In this document: positions 17,521 to 27,333 of the stretch, piece by piece
How the letters are laid out: every line of letters begins with the position of its first letter
How positions within the stretch are numbered: the first letter of the stretch is position 1
Source: an uncultured Bacilli bacterium
Lineage (GTDB): Bacteria > Bacillota_I > Bacilli_A > RFN20 > CAG-826
Reading direction: 5' to 3'
Assembly (NCBI GenBank): GCA_934700895.1
Contig: CAKUXV010000006.1
Location: 47,320 to 111,319, forward strand
DNA length: 64,000 nt
The notes under the pieces: generated by a model
Told to the model about the DNA's origin: nothing
The model's input: the letters and a program-made list of their open reading frames with translations, nothing else
The model's database searches: none
Program-made: the position numbers and the translations under genes

Positions 17521-18708
17521 ATGGAACCCAATACCAATAACACCACTCAAACCAAAGAAAATCTCTATCCCTTTTTCGTTTCTATTCGCTTCCGTGGCAG
17601 CGATAAATCCTATTTCTTCTCCACTTCCTTCTCCGATTTAAAACCGGGCGACCTCGTGGTGGTTGAGACAATTTCTGGCTATGAAATTGGAACAGTGTGC
17701 ACCTCGTCCACGCCGCTTTCCTTCTACCATTCTTCTTTGGAATTAAAACCCATTTTGCGTCGTCCCAATAAAGGGGATATCTCCCATTACGAATACAACC
17801 TCGCTCAAGGAAAGAAAGCGTTGGAAATTTGTAGGCGCGACGTCGAAATCCTCGGCTTAGCCATGGATTTGATTGATGCCGTTTATACTTTGGATGGGGA
17901 AAAAGTCACCATCACTTATACCTCCCCTGAAAAACGCGTAGATTTCCGCGAATTGCTTCATATGCTCGCACCGGAACTGGGGTGCCGCGTAGAGCTGCGC
18001 CAAATCGCAAACCGCGACAAAGCAAAGATGATTGGAGGGATCGGCATTTGCGGTTTGCCCCTTTGCTGCTCCACTTTCTTGAATAGTTTCGAAGGCATTT
18101 CCATCCAGCGTGCCAAAAACCAAATGCTGACGATCAACATTCCAAAGCTTTCTGGACCCTGCGATAAATTGATTTGCTGCCTCCTTTATGAAGACGACGC
18201 CTATACCGAAGCCAAAAAAGAATTTCCGCGCCATGGTGAAGTCATCCATACTCCAGAAGGGGATTACAGCGTCGATTCTTTTAACGTTCTTTCCAAAAAC
18301 GTCCGCTTGGTCAATGCGACTCGCGATGACTACAAAACCTATCCCTTAGAAGACATCCGCGCCATGCAAAAAGGAACCTACAAAAAGAAGGAGGAAGACA
18401 ATCACCTTCATTTAGAGTTGCCCGATTACAATATCAGTGGAAGAAACTTCAACGACACCAACGATCGAAACCAAAAACCCAATAAAGACAATAATTTCGG
18501 GCGAAAAAACAATCAAAACAACAAAAACCGCAAAGGAAACAATCAACAAAACCGCAATCCTTCCTCCAATCAAAACAATCGCCCGCAACAAGGAAACAAT
18601 AATTCCAAAGACCAGCAAAATAACAAAGGCAACCATCGGAACTTTCGTGGAAAGCATCGTCTAAATCGTGGTCCATCCAACTCCAATGAAGGGAATAAGA
18701 AATCATGA
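17521..18708 (+). CDS. ricT: RicT/YaaT-like PSP1-domain protein with Asn/Gln-rich tail
   Basis: 395 aa from MEPNTNNTT, with AAGGAG before it. Residues about 10-280 match the PSP1/YaaT family, including conserved cysteines (GICGLPLCCSTFL, GPCDKLICCLLYED) that in RicT bind iron-sulfur clusters. In Bacillus RicT works with RicA and RicF in RNA processing and development. After about residue 310 comes a long low-complexity tail rich in Asn, Gln, Lys and Arg. In Bacillus yabA follows; here rsmI follows directly with a 4-nt overlap. Confidence 0.9.
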   Translation: MEPNTNNTTQTKENLYPFFVSIRFRGSDKSYFFSTSFSDLKPGDLVVVETISGYEIGTVCTSSTPLSFYHSSLELKPILRRPNKGDISHYEYNLAQGKKALEICRRDVEILGLAMDLIDAVYTLDGEKVTITYTSPEKRVDFRELLHMLAPELGCRVELRQIANRDKAKMIGGIGICGLPLCCSTFLNSFEGISIQRAKNQMLTINIPKLSGPCDKLICCLLYEDDAYTEAKKEFPRHGEVIHTPEGDYSVDSFNVLSKNVRLVNATRDDYKTYPLEDIRAMQKGTYKKKEEDNHLHLELPDYNISGRNFNDTNDRNQKPNKDNNFGRKNNQNNKNRKGNNQQNRNPSSNQNNRPQQGNNNSKDQQNNKGNHRNFRGKHRLNRGPSNSNEGNKKS

Positions 18709-19562
18709 ATCGAGAATTGAATTTTGAAGGGCAATCACCCCTTTTGTATTTAATCGCCACTCCAATCGGCAATTTAAAGGAATTCTCTCCACGCGCTTTG
18801 GAGGTTCTATCCGAAACGGATTACGTTGCAGCGGAAGATACAAGAAATTCCGGCAAGTTATTATCTTATTTCCAAATATCAAAACCCTTCATCAGCTGCC
18901 ACGAGCACAACGAAGAAGAAGCCGCCTCTTCCATTGTCTCTCTGCTAAAAAGCGGAAAAAAGGTGTGCTATATGTCCGATGCAGGTTACCCTACCGTCAG
19001 TGACCCAGGACAAAGGCTTGTTGCCCGTTGTCTTGACGAAGGCATCAAAATCTCCGTTGTCAGTGGCCCAAGCGCTGCCATCAACGCCTTGGCGTGCTCC
19101 GGCTTAGATTCCTCCCACTTCTATTTCGAAGGTTTTTTGCCTGCCAAAGAATCGGAACGGAACCAAGAATTGCGGGAACTTGCTAAGCGAGAAGAAACCT
19201 TAATCTTCTACGAATCCCCCCATCGCATCACCCGCACCTTAGTTGCCATGGCGGCAAGCTTGGGCAATCGAAAGGCCGTGTTGGCAAGAGAAATCACCAA
19301 AGCGCACGAGGAATTTGTCCGAGGAACGTTGACGGATCTTGCTTGCGAATCGGAAGACAGTTTGCGGGGTGAAATGGTCATCGTCGTCGAAGGAAACAAA
19401 GAAAAGAAAGAAACTACCGATGCGGAAATCGGGTTGGCCCTGAGGGAAGAATTGGATTGGGGGAGATCGGGAAAAGAGGCCGTTAAAAACGTCGCAACCA
19501 ACCTTAACGTTCCAAAAAACCGCGTCTATGAGCTTTATCTTCGAAACTTCACGGAAAAATAA
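18705..19562 (+). CDS. rsmI: 16S rRNA 2'-O-methyltransferase RsmI
   Basis: Methylates the ribose of C1402 in 16S rRNA using SAM. The 285-aa protein has the N-terminal signature YLIATPIGNLKEFSPRA, AAEDTR, VSDPGQRLV, GPSAAINAL and FEGFLP typical of this tetrapyrrole-methylase-like family. It ends the dnaX operon and is convergent with the YfhO gene, with only 3 bp between stops and no terminator hairpin seen. Confidence 0.95.
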   Translation: MNRELNFEGQSPLLYLIATPIGNLKEFSPRALEVLSETDYVAAEDTRNSGKLLSYFQISKPFISCHEHNEEEAASSIVSLLKSGKKVCYMSDAGYPTVSDPGQRLVARCLDEGIKISVVSGPSAAINALACSGLDSSHFYFEGFLPAKESERNQELRELAKREETLIFYESPHRITRTLVAMAASLGNRKAVLAREITKAHEEFVRGTLTDLACESEDSLRGEMVIVVEGNKEKKETTDAEIGLALREELDWGRSGKEAVKNVATNLNVPKNRVYELYLRNFTEK

Positions 19563-19565
19563 AGC

Positions 19566-22500
19566 TTAGTCGTTGGATAAAGGATGGTGTTCTTGCTCCT
19601 CCTTTTTCTTTTTCAGAAGATAGCTGACCGCAAAATAGGCACTTAAAGAAACAAGCCCAATCCCGAAGGCTAAACCGGAATAGGAAGCACCGGGAGTCAC
19701 ATAGCACATTTCGTAACGAATCCGAAGAGGGGTTCCATCTTCTTGCGTAAGTCCTGGAGCCGCAAAACCGACGAGGCCCCCATTTAATTTGAGGATTGGG
19801 AGATTCTGTTTGGTTCCATCTGGCAAAGTCGCGATCACCGACCACCCTTTGTCATAGCCTAATTGGGTTAAAACCAAACGGTCTTCGCTATACTTGGTTT
19901 CAAAAGTAAACCGATCTGTGTCGGTATAGACGTTTTGCAATTTGTCCTCTTGGAGCTGGGCCATCTTGTTTCCTAAACTCTCATAATCTTCCGCGGTGAA
20001 ATAGACGTTATTGGGGTCAAAAGAAATGGTTGGGTAGTCTTTGCTTCCGGTATAGCAGAAAACAACGCATTTGACCTTGCCTTCGTTCGCATAAAGGCCA
20101 AATGTCGAAGAATAGGGGCCATAATAAGGACGACCGGAGTCCGTCTTCCTTGCATTATCAAAAGCGTTGTATTCAAAGCTTAGTAACGCGTTCTCTTCCA
20201 CGACATTTCCATCGGAATCAAAGCGATCCCCAATCAAATAAACACGCGGCACTTCGTTATAGGTTCCCGAAGAGGAACTCGACATGTTGTTATAGTATTT
20301 AAGCTCGATGTAGCATCCTTCTTTTTCGTTAAAATATCCGCCTGCTTTCGGACTAAAAGCCACCATCCCAGAATCGCGTTTGATGGTTTTGGTTGAGCTA
20401 ATCTTTTCCGATTTTGTGTAGTGTTTCAGAAAGAAGCCAAGCCCCTCATCGTAATAGGGGGAGGAAGAGGAGGGGACCATCAAATCCTCGCCGCCAACTT
20501 CGTAATAGGTCGCGGACAGCCCATAGCCTAAGCGAGAAGATAGCGAGTACATTTGATTGTAATATTCCGTAAGAGAGCGATTATCTCTCTTCACATTGAT
20601 GGCGGAAGGCAAAACGGCATTTTCTTCGACCATGGCCCCGTAAAGTTCAGCTTCTTCCACGCGAAGCAGCTGAGCAAACCCGGTTTTGGAACTAACGTTT
20701 CGCGAATAGAAATTGGTGGAATAATAGCTATTGGGGTCGTGAATCAACGCGTAGACGCGGTTCGAATCTACGGCATACCCTAACTCAGGGCGAGCTTCCT
20801 CCTTCACGCGATAAACGCGGTACAAGTCACGGTTAGGAGAGGCAGAGGGAATCTCCACCGAACCATAAGGAACGTTTGGTGTAGGAAAGAACGCGGAGCC
20901 GTCTACATTTTTCCACGAGGAATAGGAATTGGAGATTTCATAGTAACGATAGCCAAGAACCGTATCGGTGGCGAGCCGTTTATTCGCGTAGTACCCTGAC
21001 CAACTGTTGTTATAGACTTCTTCTCCGTTATAGGTCGTTAATACCGATCCAGGGGATTTCATGTGGTTGTTGAGGGCAAAATCTTCTACATCAAAATTCA
21101 TGAGGGAATGGAAGTCGCTGGAGGCGTTCAGCCCGGCTACCCTCGCCCCATATTTGGTGGAGCCGAACGAATCCGCGTAAGTCCGGAAATAAGAATTGTC
21201 TTCTTTTTTGATTTCCCTAGCAACATAACTCATCGTCTCACGCGCCGTTTGACCATTGGCATAAGAATATTGATAAGACCACACTCCGTCATAGGCATAA
21301 GCAATATTGCCCATAACAATCGATTCAATAGCCACGCAAGCAACCAGTGCTTTCGGCAGCCACTCTTTCTTATGCCCGTATACCATCAAAGAACCTTCTA
21401 TGGCCACCAAGGCAAGCTGATAATAGAGATACCAAACGTTGAAGATGTTGCCGTCATAGATTTCCGTAGCCGCAACATATTCGCTGCGCCAATAAGTTTG
21501 TCCATTGGGATTGATGTTGAACGTCACTCCCTTTAGGACTTTATCCGATAAAAAGAAGGCCCCAATGGTTCCAAGCAAAGCCAAAAGGGAACCCACCAAG
21601 GGAATCCAACGAACGCTAGAAGAACGTTGATCAAATCCCCAAGCGCAATAATAAACAATCAAAGGAATCAAGACGATATACCACCGGCCATATCCATTCC
21701 CAGAAAACGCGTAGAACAAATAATAACTGGAGTTGGTAAACACCAAGAACAGGATGGCGAGAACGGCCAAAAGATGGCTCATTTTTTGAAGGCGTATGCT
21801 ATGAATCAAGGCGGTAAAAAACAAAATGACGCAGGGAGTGTAGCAGAATAAGGCCGATGTCCAAGCGTCATAGCCGCTTCGCGCCAACGGCAAAGCCACA
21901 TGCCCACCCGTAGGAAAAAAGAAAGATAGCAAACCCATGAGTTCCCTGGCTGGATGATCGCCGACCGGCTCAAAAACAAAGCCGAAGAAGGCACGAAGAT
22001 CATGGGAAAGAATCGATTCTTTCACCGCGGATAAATAAGCGCGCCCAATGGAGGACCCACGCCCCGAAAGCATCGTTTCACGTAACGAAGGCAAAATGGT
22101 AAAACACGATAGCAATAAAGCGATCGCAAAAGAAGCGACCCCCATGACGATAACGGTCCCATTTTCCTTTGCATTTCGTTCTTTGATCGTCCAAAAATAC
22201 CGCCACAAAGCATATAAAACGCCAAAGATACAAGCGACAACCAAGAAGAAAAAGGAAGTGATGCCTTCTAAGAATAAGGCCAAAACCAGGGTGAAAGGTT
22301 TCCGCTCTTTAATGACTTTCTCAAGGCCAAGCAAAATCAAGGGAATATAGCAGGCGGCACTAACAAAACTGGGAAAGCCAACGAAAAAGGACACGTAGCC
22401 CGATAATCCAGCCGCCAAAGACGCCCAACGAGCCGTCCATTCTTGAATTCCCATGTATTTGAGGTAAAGACGCGTGAGCAGCGTGGCCACCATGATTTTG

Positions 22501-22922
22501 ACCGCCGTTAAAATCGCAAACATCTGAGGGATCCATGCGCGGGGAAAAAGAACCATCACCACGACAAAGGGATCAAATAAGCCATAATAACTATTCGACC
22601 CAATGGAGTCCGTCCCAATGAACGTAGAGGGATCGTACATGGGGAAGCGTCCCGTGGTGAAAAACGTATGCCAAGAATCCCAATAAGTATAGGCAAATGG
22701 CACGTATTGCCACGTATAATCCCAATTCAATAACTGTGTAAACCCATTTTCGATAAGCGAATAGCCAATCCAAAGAAAGGCAACAAGCAAAGTGAATAAA
22801 GCAAAATAAAATAGCGAATCCCAGCGAAATAAAAAATCGTATTTCTCACGAAAGAAGGAGGGACGTCTATGCTTTAACCGACGTTCCGCTAACGTTTTTT
22901 CTCGACTGGGTGCCATATTCAT
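19566..22922 (-). CDS. YfhO-family large membrane protein
   Basis: 1118-aa polytopic protein. The first ~560 residues hold a dozen or so hydrophobic helices; a long extracellular domain rich in Tyr, Ser and Asn follows, with a final helix (about residues 1080-1100) and a Lys/Glu tail. Early motifs GDYTWQY-like DWDYTWQYVPF and RFPMYDPSTFIGTDSIG fit YfhO proteins, which are linked to lipoteichoic acid or glycolipid glycosylation and have a GT-C-like fold. The exact substrate is unknown. The start overlaps the pseudouridine synthase stop (ATGA). Confidence 0.85.
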   Translation of the reverse strand: MNMAPSREKTLAERRLKHRRPSFFREKYDFLFRWDSLFYFALFTLLVAFLWIGYSLIENGFTQLLNWDYTWQYVPFAYTYWDSWHTFFTTGRFPMYDPSTFIGTDSIGSNSYYGLFDPFVVVMVLFPRAWIPQMFAILTAVKIMVATLLTRLYLKYMGIQEWTARWASLAAGLSGYVSFFVGFPSFVSAACYIPLILLGLEKVIKERKPFTLVLALFLEGITSFFFLVVACIFGVLYALWRYFWTIKERNAKENGTVIVMGVASFAIALLLSCFTILPSLRETMLSGRGSSIGRAYLSAVKESILSHDLRAFFGFVFEPVGDHPARELMGLLSFFFPTGGHVALPLARSGYDAWTSALFCYTPCVILFFTALIHSIRLQKMSHLLAVLAILFLVFTNSSYYLFYAFSGNGYGRWYIVLIPLIVYYCAWGFDQRSSSVRWIPLVGSLLALLGTIGAFFLSDKVLKGVTFNINPNGQTYWRSEYVAATEIYDGNIFNVWYLYYQLALVAIEGSLMVYGHKKEWLPKALVACVAIESIVMGNIAYAYDGVWSYQYSYANGQTARETMSYVAREIKKEDNSYFRTYADSFGSTKYGARVAGLNASSDFHSLMNFDVEDFALNNHMKSPGSVLTTYNGEEVYNNSWSGYYANKRLATDTVLGYRYYEISNSYSSWKNVDGSAFFPTPNVPYGSVEIPSASPNRDLYRVYRVKEEARPELGYAVDSNRVYALIHDPNSYYSTNFYSRNVSSKTGFAQLLRVEEAELYGAMVEENAVLPSAINVKRDNRSLTEYYNQMYSLSSRLGYGLSATYYEVGGEDLMVPSSSSPYYDEGLGFFLKHYTKSEKISSTKTIKRDSGMVAFSPKAGGYFNEKEGCYIELKYYNNMSSSSSGTYNEVPRVYLIGDRFDSDGNVVEENALLSFEYNAFDNARKTDSGRPYYGPYSSTFGLYANEGKVKCVVFCYTGSKDYPTISFDPNNVYFTAEDYESLGNKMAQLQEDKLQNVYTDTDRFTFETKYSEDRLVLTQLGYDKGWSVIATLPDGTKQNLPILKLNGGLVGFAAPGLTQEDGTPLRIRYEMCYVTPGASYSGLAFGIGLVSLSAYFAVSYLLKKKKEEQEHHPLSND

Positions 22923-24043
22923 TTCTTTGCTCTTGGTTTATGGTATGTGTTCTTTTTTGGCGAAGCGGTCTTCGATTGTTTGGCATTTTGGCCAAAATAA
23001 TGTTCCGTCTTTTCTTGGCGCTTTTTGCCCTTCTTGATGCGAGTTTCGCTTCGCGTATCCCGCATCTTTTTCCGCTGTTTGGCTTCCACGACCTTCGAAA
23101 GCACCTTCAAATTATAATTGCCCTCAAAAAACATTTTCTTAAATTCAACGGGCATATTCGATTTGATATCGTATTCCTTGCCGTTAAGGGGGTTTGTGAA
23201 AGCGAGTTCATAAGCGTGCAGCCCCAGCCGTTTTAAAGGATCGGCCGGTTCCCCGTATTTGTCATCGCCCACGATATAGTGACCGATGTTTCCTAGTTGC
23301 ACGCGGATTTGGTTCTTTCTTCCCGAATCTAGCGCGATATCCAACAACGAAAAACCAGCTTTTTCTTTAATGGTTTTATAGGAAGTAATTGCCAGTTTCC
23401 CCTTTGTTTTATTCTTGGTTACGTAAATCAACTGGAAATTGTCTTGGGCCAAATAGTCGCGAAGAGTATCTTCTTTTTTCTCCATTTCACCCTCAACAAC
23501 CGCATAATAATATCTTTTGGTCACAATTTCCTGCCAGTGATTTTGGAGAGTTTCCCTCGTTTCGATGTTCTTGGCGAAAATCAAAACGCCCGAAGTGTCT
23601 TCGTCCAAACGATGAACGACAAAAGCACGGGACTTTTTGTCCTTTTGGGTCAAATAATCCGAAACCATCCGATAAGCCGTCTTTCCTTTTTCCCTTTCGG
23701 TGGCGACGCTTAACAAGCCGGAAGGTTTATCGATCGCAATGATATCTTGATCTTCAAATAAAATGGGGAGGTCTTTTCTTTCCCTTTTGGCAATGCGGCG
23801 TTTAGAAACCGTCACGACATCTTCAGGATAGATTTTATAATCGAATTGGGAAACGGGAACTCCGCCGACAGCCACCTGATGATGGGACAATAGGGACTTC
23901 ACGGTTTTTCGGGACGATGGACCCATTTTGAAAATCAAAAATTCCATGAGAGTCGTCTCTTTGTAGACGTTCCATTCGGTAACCATCTTGGGGTCGATAA
24001 GCCCTTTCTTGGGGCGATGCTGTTTCTTGTCGTTCTTATTCAT
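22919..24043 (-). CDS. RluA-family pseudouridine synthase
   Basis: 374-aa RNA pseudouridine synthase. An S4-like RNA-binding domain (about residues 30-90) precedes the catalytic domain with HRLDEDTSGVL, whose Asp is the nucleophile. DKPSGLLS and GRKNQIRVQL are also family motifs. The last ~60 residues are a very basic K/R/Q tail, probably for RNA contact. Whether it acts on rRNA (RluC/D-type) or tRNA cannot be told. It overlaps both neighbours (8 nt with the patatin gene, 4 nt with yfhO), so the three form an operon. Confidence 0.92.
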   Translation of the reverse strand: MNKNDKKQHRPKKGLIDPKMVTEWNVYKETTLMEFLIFKMGPSSRKTVKSLLSHHQVAVGGVPVSQFDYKIYPEDVVTVSKRRIAKRERKDLPILFEDQDIIAIDKPSGLLSVATEREKGKTAYRMVSDYLTQKDKKSRAFVVHRLDEDTSGVLIFAKNIETRETLQNHWQEIVTKRYYYAVVEGEMEKKEDTLRDYLAQDNFQLIYVTKNKTKGKLAITSYKTIKEKAGFSLLDIALDSGRKNQIRVQLGNIGHYIVGDDKYGEPADPLKRLGLHAYELAFTNPLNGKEYDIKSNMPVEFKKMFFEGNYNLKVLSKVVEAKQRKKMRDTRSETRIKKGKKRQEKTEHYFGQNAKQSKTASPKKNTYHKPRAKK

Positions 24044-24899
24044 TTCTTAAAAATTCCAGGAGTTCAGGGAGCAACTCTTCCATTCTTTCTACGCCTTTTT
24101 CATAAACCGGCAGCAATTTCTTTTTGCTCGATTCGCGGTTGGACACACCGAGGGATTCTTTCGGTGCAATCAGGAACGCCTTCCCTTCTTTGGCATAAGC
24201 CAAAAGGTCGTCCATGTCCTTATTATACGACAAAGGATAGCGAAGATAGGCAGCAAGGAAGTTCGGATAGTTGTGATAAAGCGATTTTGCTGCGGCAATA
24301 AGGGCTTTGGATCGTTTGTTTTTCTTTCGGTAATCCGCAGGGCGCGTCAGGATGACGACTAATTTTTCTACCCCGTCTGCAACCGGTTTTCTCCAGGGTA
24401 CGGCAGCCGTTGGTCCTCCATCTAAATATAATTGTCCTTCCACCTCCACGGGTTTAGAAAGCAAAGGAAGGGAGGCAGAGGCATAAATCGCGGGCCAAAT
24501 ATCAGGGGTAACCCCTTTTTGAAAATAGGCGACTCTCCCGGTATCAAGACTGGTAGCAGCGACGATAAAAGTTCGGGGATCTTCATTGAATTTCTTGTCA
24601 TTGAAGGGCAATTTTGTCTTTGGAATTTCAACGCCCAAATACTGAAAATCAAAGAGACCTCCCTTATGAATGAGATTATGGAGGGACAAAAATTTCTTAT
24701 CGGCGACCAACTCCGTCGTCACGACTTTGGAACGGCCGATATCTCCGCTTAAATAGTCCACATTATTCAGGGCTCCGGCGCTAGTTCCGATGATATAAGG
24801 AAAGCGAATACCCTCCCGCATTAAAACATCTTGAACACCCGCGGTAAACGCTCCGCGGGTCCCCCCTCCTTGACTAACTAACGCAATCTTTTTTTCCAT
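24036..24899 (-). CDS. Patatin-like phospholipase/esterase
   Basis: About 287 aa from MEKKIALVSQ. The oxyanion motif GGGTRG is at the N terminus, the nucleophile elbow GTSAG follows, and the catalytic Asp is in DGGPTAAVP, which is the Ser-Asp dyad of patatins (YjjU/RssA-type). No signal peptide is visible, so it is probably cytoplasmic and acts on membrane lipids. The start shown has AAGGGG 7 nt before it; a TTG seven codons upstream is less likely. First gene of the patatin-pseudouridine synthase-yfhO run, divergent from the 5'-nucleotidase. Confidence 0.9.
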   Translation of the reverse strand: MEKKIALVSQGGGTRGAFTAGVQDVLMREGIRFPYIIGTSAGALNNVDYLSGDIGRSKVVTTELVADKKFLSLHNLIHKGGLFDFQYLGVEIPKTKLPFNDKKFNEDPRTFIVAATSLDTGRVAYFQKGVTPDIWPAIYASASLPLLSKPVEVEGQLYLDGGPTAAVPWRKPVADGVEKLVVILTRPADYRKKNKRSKALIAAAKSLYHNYPNFLAAYLRYPLSYNKDMDDLLAYAKEGKAFLIAPKESLGVSNRESSKKKLLPVYEKGVERMEELLPELLEFLRNE

Positions 24900-24920
24900 G
24901 TACAAGCCCCTTGTGGACAA

Positions 24921-24929
24921 TGGTAAAAT
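24921..24929 (+). promoter_or_regulatory. Extended -10, leaderless start
   Basis: TGG-TAAAAT ends exactly 6 nt before the ATG at 24936, so the RNA should begin at or next to the start codon. No Shine-Dalgarno sequence is present. Confidence 0.5.
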
Positions 24930-24935
24930 ACGGCG

Positions 24936-26549
24936 ATGAAAACCTCAAAGAAAATCGCCATTTATTCCGCGTTTCTCCTTCTTTTGTCTAGTTGCGCCCC
25001 CGCCCATTCTAATTCCAGTTCTTCTAGTGGCGGGAACTCCTCTTCCAATAGGCCTATTCCTTCGTCGTCCTCTAGTTTTGAAAGCGCAACGAATTCTTCC
25101 TCAAATCAAGAAACTTCAGCGGAAGAAAGACCCTCTTCCGAAAGTTCATTGGATACGCCAAAGCCCTCCGGACTTTTCCGCTTTTATTCTGTCAACGATT
25201 TTCACGGAAGCGTGCTTCCTAATGGGTATGAAAAAGGTTTATTGTCCTATTTTTCTTTCCTGGCCGACGAAGTAGACCGCGACCCCGAGCACACAATCAT
25301 CCTATCCGCGGGAGACATGTATCAAGGTTCCTATGAATCCAATTCCAATTACGGAGCCCTTCTCACCGAAACGATGAACGCCGTCCCCTTTGATGCCATG
25401 ACTTTGGGAAACCATGAGTTTGACTATGGTCTAGATCGGCTTTACGCGAATATCGAACGTGCCAACTTCCCGATGCTTGCCGGCAACATCGTGAATTACT
25501 ATTCCAAAGAATCCTGGGGCAAAACCAAGTTATCGACCATCGTGGAAAAAGGCGGAGCCAAAATTGGAATCATCGGAATGATTGGGGAAGGGCAAACCAC
25601 TTCCATCAACGCCAAAATTGTTCGCGAATTAGAATTTGTTTCCCCTAAACAGCTAGCTTTAAATGAAGCAAAAAGACTCAAAGAAAAGGAAAAATGCGAC
25701 ATTGTCGTGCTAAGCATCCACGCCGACAAAAAGGCCGTGGATTCTTGGAATGCCAGTTCCTATCTCTCTTCTTATATCGATGGCGTCTTCTGTGGGCATA
25801 GCCATACCTTAAACACAGGTTATATCGGGTCCGCCCCTTGTCTACAAGCCTATAGCAACGGCAAGGATTATTCCTACATGACCATGGAATTGAGTGAAGG
25901 CAAAATCACTAAGAAATCCGCCGACGTGCTTACGGCTCAATCTACGAAAACCTCCCCAAGAATTCAAAAAGTCTATGACCGTTATATGACCGCGGAGGTT
26001 ACCAAGAAAACGAGCGAATATGCCGGTGTCGTTCGCAATGGTTCCATCAATAAATATGGTGTTGCCCGTCTAGGTTGCAAAGCTATCTACGAAACGTACA
26101 AAGAAAGTTACCCGGGACTCGCTTTAGTCATGGAGAATTCCCAACGCGCTTCCTTAAGTGGAAAAATCACCTATGGGGATATCTACAAAGCCACCCCCTT
26201 TACAAATAATATCGTCATCGCGGATTTGCGGGGAGACGAAATCAAAAATGAAGCGAGGTACAATCCCACATACACGGGGGATGTGGATCGATATTCAAGC
26301 CTTATCGACAACACCTATTACATGGTAGCTCTCATCGATTACCTTTATTATCATCAAGACATTCAAAAGAAATATGACTATTTTCCAAGCCTCAATGGCT
26401 TAAACCCCGTTTTCCATGGCGAATACAAAACTTATCCCGCAGATTTGACGTTTGATTATATTAAAAACAACCTCAAAGGGGATGTAAATGCCGCGGATTA
26501 CACCTCCTCCGCCACGGGATTCGATCTTTACGGCAGCCCGGAGAGATAA
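24936..26549 (+). CDS. 5'-nucleotidase/UshA-type metallophosphatase lipoprotein
   Basis: 537 aa. A type II signal with lipobox LLSSC (Cys about 20) is followed by a 50-residue Ser/Asn linker that would hold the enzyme off the membrane. The catalytic half has the calcineurin-like motifs NDFHG, GDMYQGS, GNHEFDYG, LSIHAD and GHSHT for a two-metal site; the C-terminal 5'-nucleotidase domain (about residues 355-500) carries SGKITYGDIYKATPF. Likely role: surface hydrolysis of nucleotides to salvage nucleosides and phosphate. The gene appears leaderless. Confidence 0.92.
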   Translation: MKTSKKIAIYSAFLLLLSSCAPAHSNSSSSSGGNSSSNRPIPSSSSSFESATNSSSNQETSAEERPSSESSLDTPKPSGLFRFYSVNDFHGSVLPNGYEKGLLSYFSFLADEVDRDPEHTIILSAGDMYQGSYESNSNYGALLTETMNAVPFDAMTLGNHEFDYGLDRLYANIERANFPMLAGNIVNYYSKESWGKTKLSTIVEKGGAKIGIIGMIGEGQTTSINAKIVRELEFVSPKQLALNEAKRLKEKEKCDIVVLSIHADKKAVDSWNASSYLSSYIDGVFCGHSHTLNTGYIGSAPCLQAYSNGKDYSYMTMELSEGKITKKSADVLTAQSTKTSPRIQKVYDRYMTAEVTKKTSEYAGVVRNGSINKYGVARLGCKAIYETYKESYPGLALVMENSQRASLSGKITYGDIYKATPFTNNIVIADLRGDEIKNEARYNPTYTGDVDRYSSLIDNTYYMVALIDYLYYHQDIQKKYDYFPSLNGLNPVFHGEYKTYPADLTFDYIKNNLKGDVNAADYTSSATGFDLYGSPER

Positions 26550-26553
26550 GCGA

Positions 26554-27333
26554 TTAATCTAATAATCCAAAATGCTTTAACGCATGGACGATGCCATCTT
26601 CTTCCACGTTTTTCGTTACGTAGTCCGCGGCGTTCTTGACGATGGGTAGAGCGTTCCCCATGGCAACGAACTGGTTAAGCCCCTCTTTCATGGCAATGTC
26701 CTGTTCCCCATCTCCAAATCCCATCGCTTCATCCTTGTTCCAACCATAATATTTCATCACAGCGGCGATGCCTTTCCCCTTACTATGGCGAACAGGCATT
26801 ACATCCAAAGCAAATTCGTGGAAACGATCATAGGCCAGATGGGGAAAACGTTCGAGAAAAAGAGAGTCGAACTTTTTTGGAGAATAAAGCAAGAAACCCG
26901 TGCATTGACCGCCTTTGTAATTTTTGGTGGGACACCAAGGCTCCTCAAAGTATTTTTCAAATTCGAAATAATATTCATTTCGTTCATCCGTCATGTAGCG
27001 AGATCTCGGGGTGACGACTTCCATCATCAATCCGTTTTCATTTGCCAAACGAATAAACCCCTTCGCGTCTTTGGGGTCCATGAGTTCCTTAAAAACGAAT
27101 TTCCCGTTCGTAAAAGCGACCGCGCCCGCAGATCCAATCCACCCATCCCACTTCAGGCCAAGATTGAAGCAATTAAACCGCTTCATGGAATCATAAGGGC
27201 GCGCCGTGCACAGAAAGACCTTAATGCCCTTCTTTTGTAATTTCTTGATGGCTTTCAAGGCTTCTGGCATAAAACGGTGTTCTTTCCAACAATAAAGGGT
27301 ATTATCCACATCAAAAAACAACGCTTTAATCAT
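26554..27333 (-). CDS. Cof-type HAD hydrolase
   Basis: About 259 aa from MIKALFFDVDNTL; AAGGAGG lies 9 nt upstream and decides this start. Motif I DVDNT, motif II CTARP, and motif IV GFGDGEQDIAM identify a HAD subclass IIB sugar-phosphate phosphatase-like enzyme. The substrate is unknown. It overlaps the GH2 gene by 8 nt, so it may act on a sugar phosphate from the same pathway, which is inference. Confidence 0.9.
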   Translation of the reverse strand: MIKALFFDVDNTLYCWKEHRFMPEALKAIKKLQKKGIKVFLCTARPYDSMKRFNCFNLGLKWDGWIGSAGAVAFTNGKFVFKELMDPKDAKGFIRLANENGLMMEVVTPRSRYMTDERNEYYFEFEKYFEEPWCPTKNYKGGQCTGFLLYSPKKFDSLFLERFPHLAYDRFHEFALDVMPVRHSKGKGIAAVMKYYGWNKDEAMGFGDGEQDIAMKEGLNQFVAMGNALPIVKNAADYVTKNVEEDGIVHALKHFGLLD

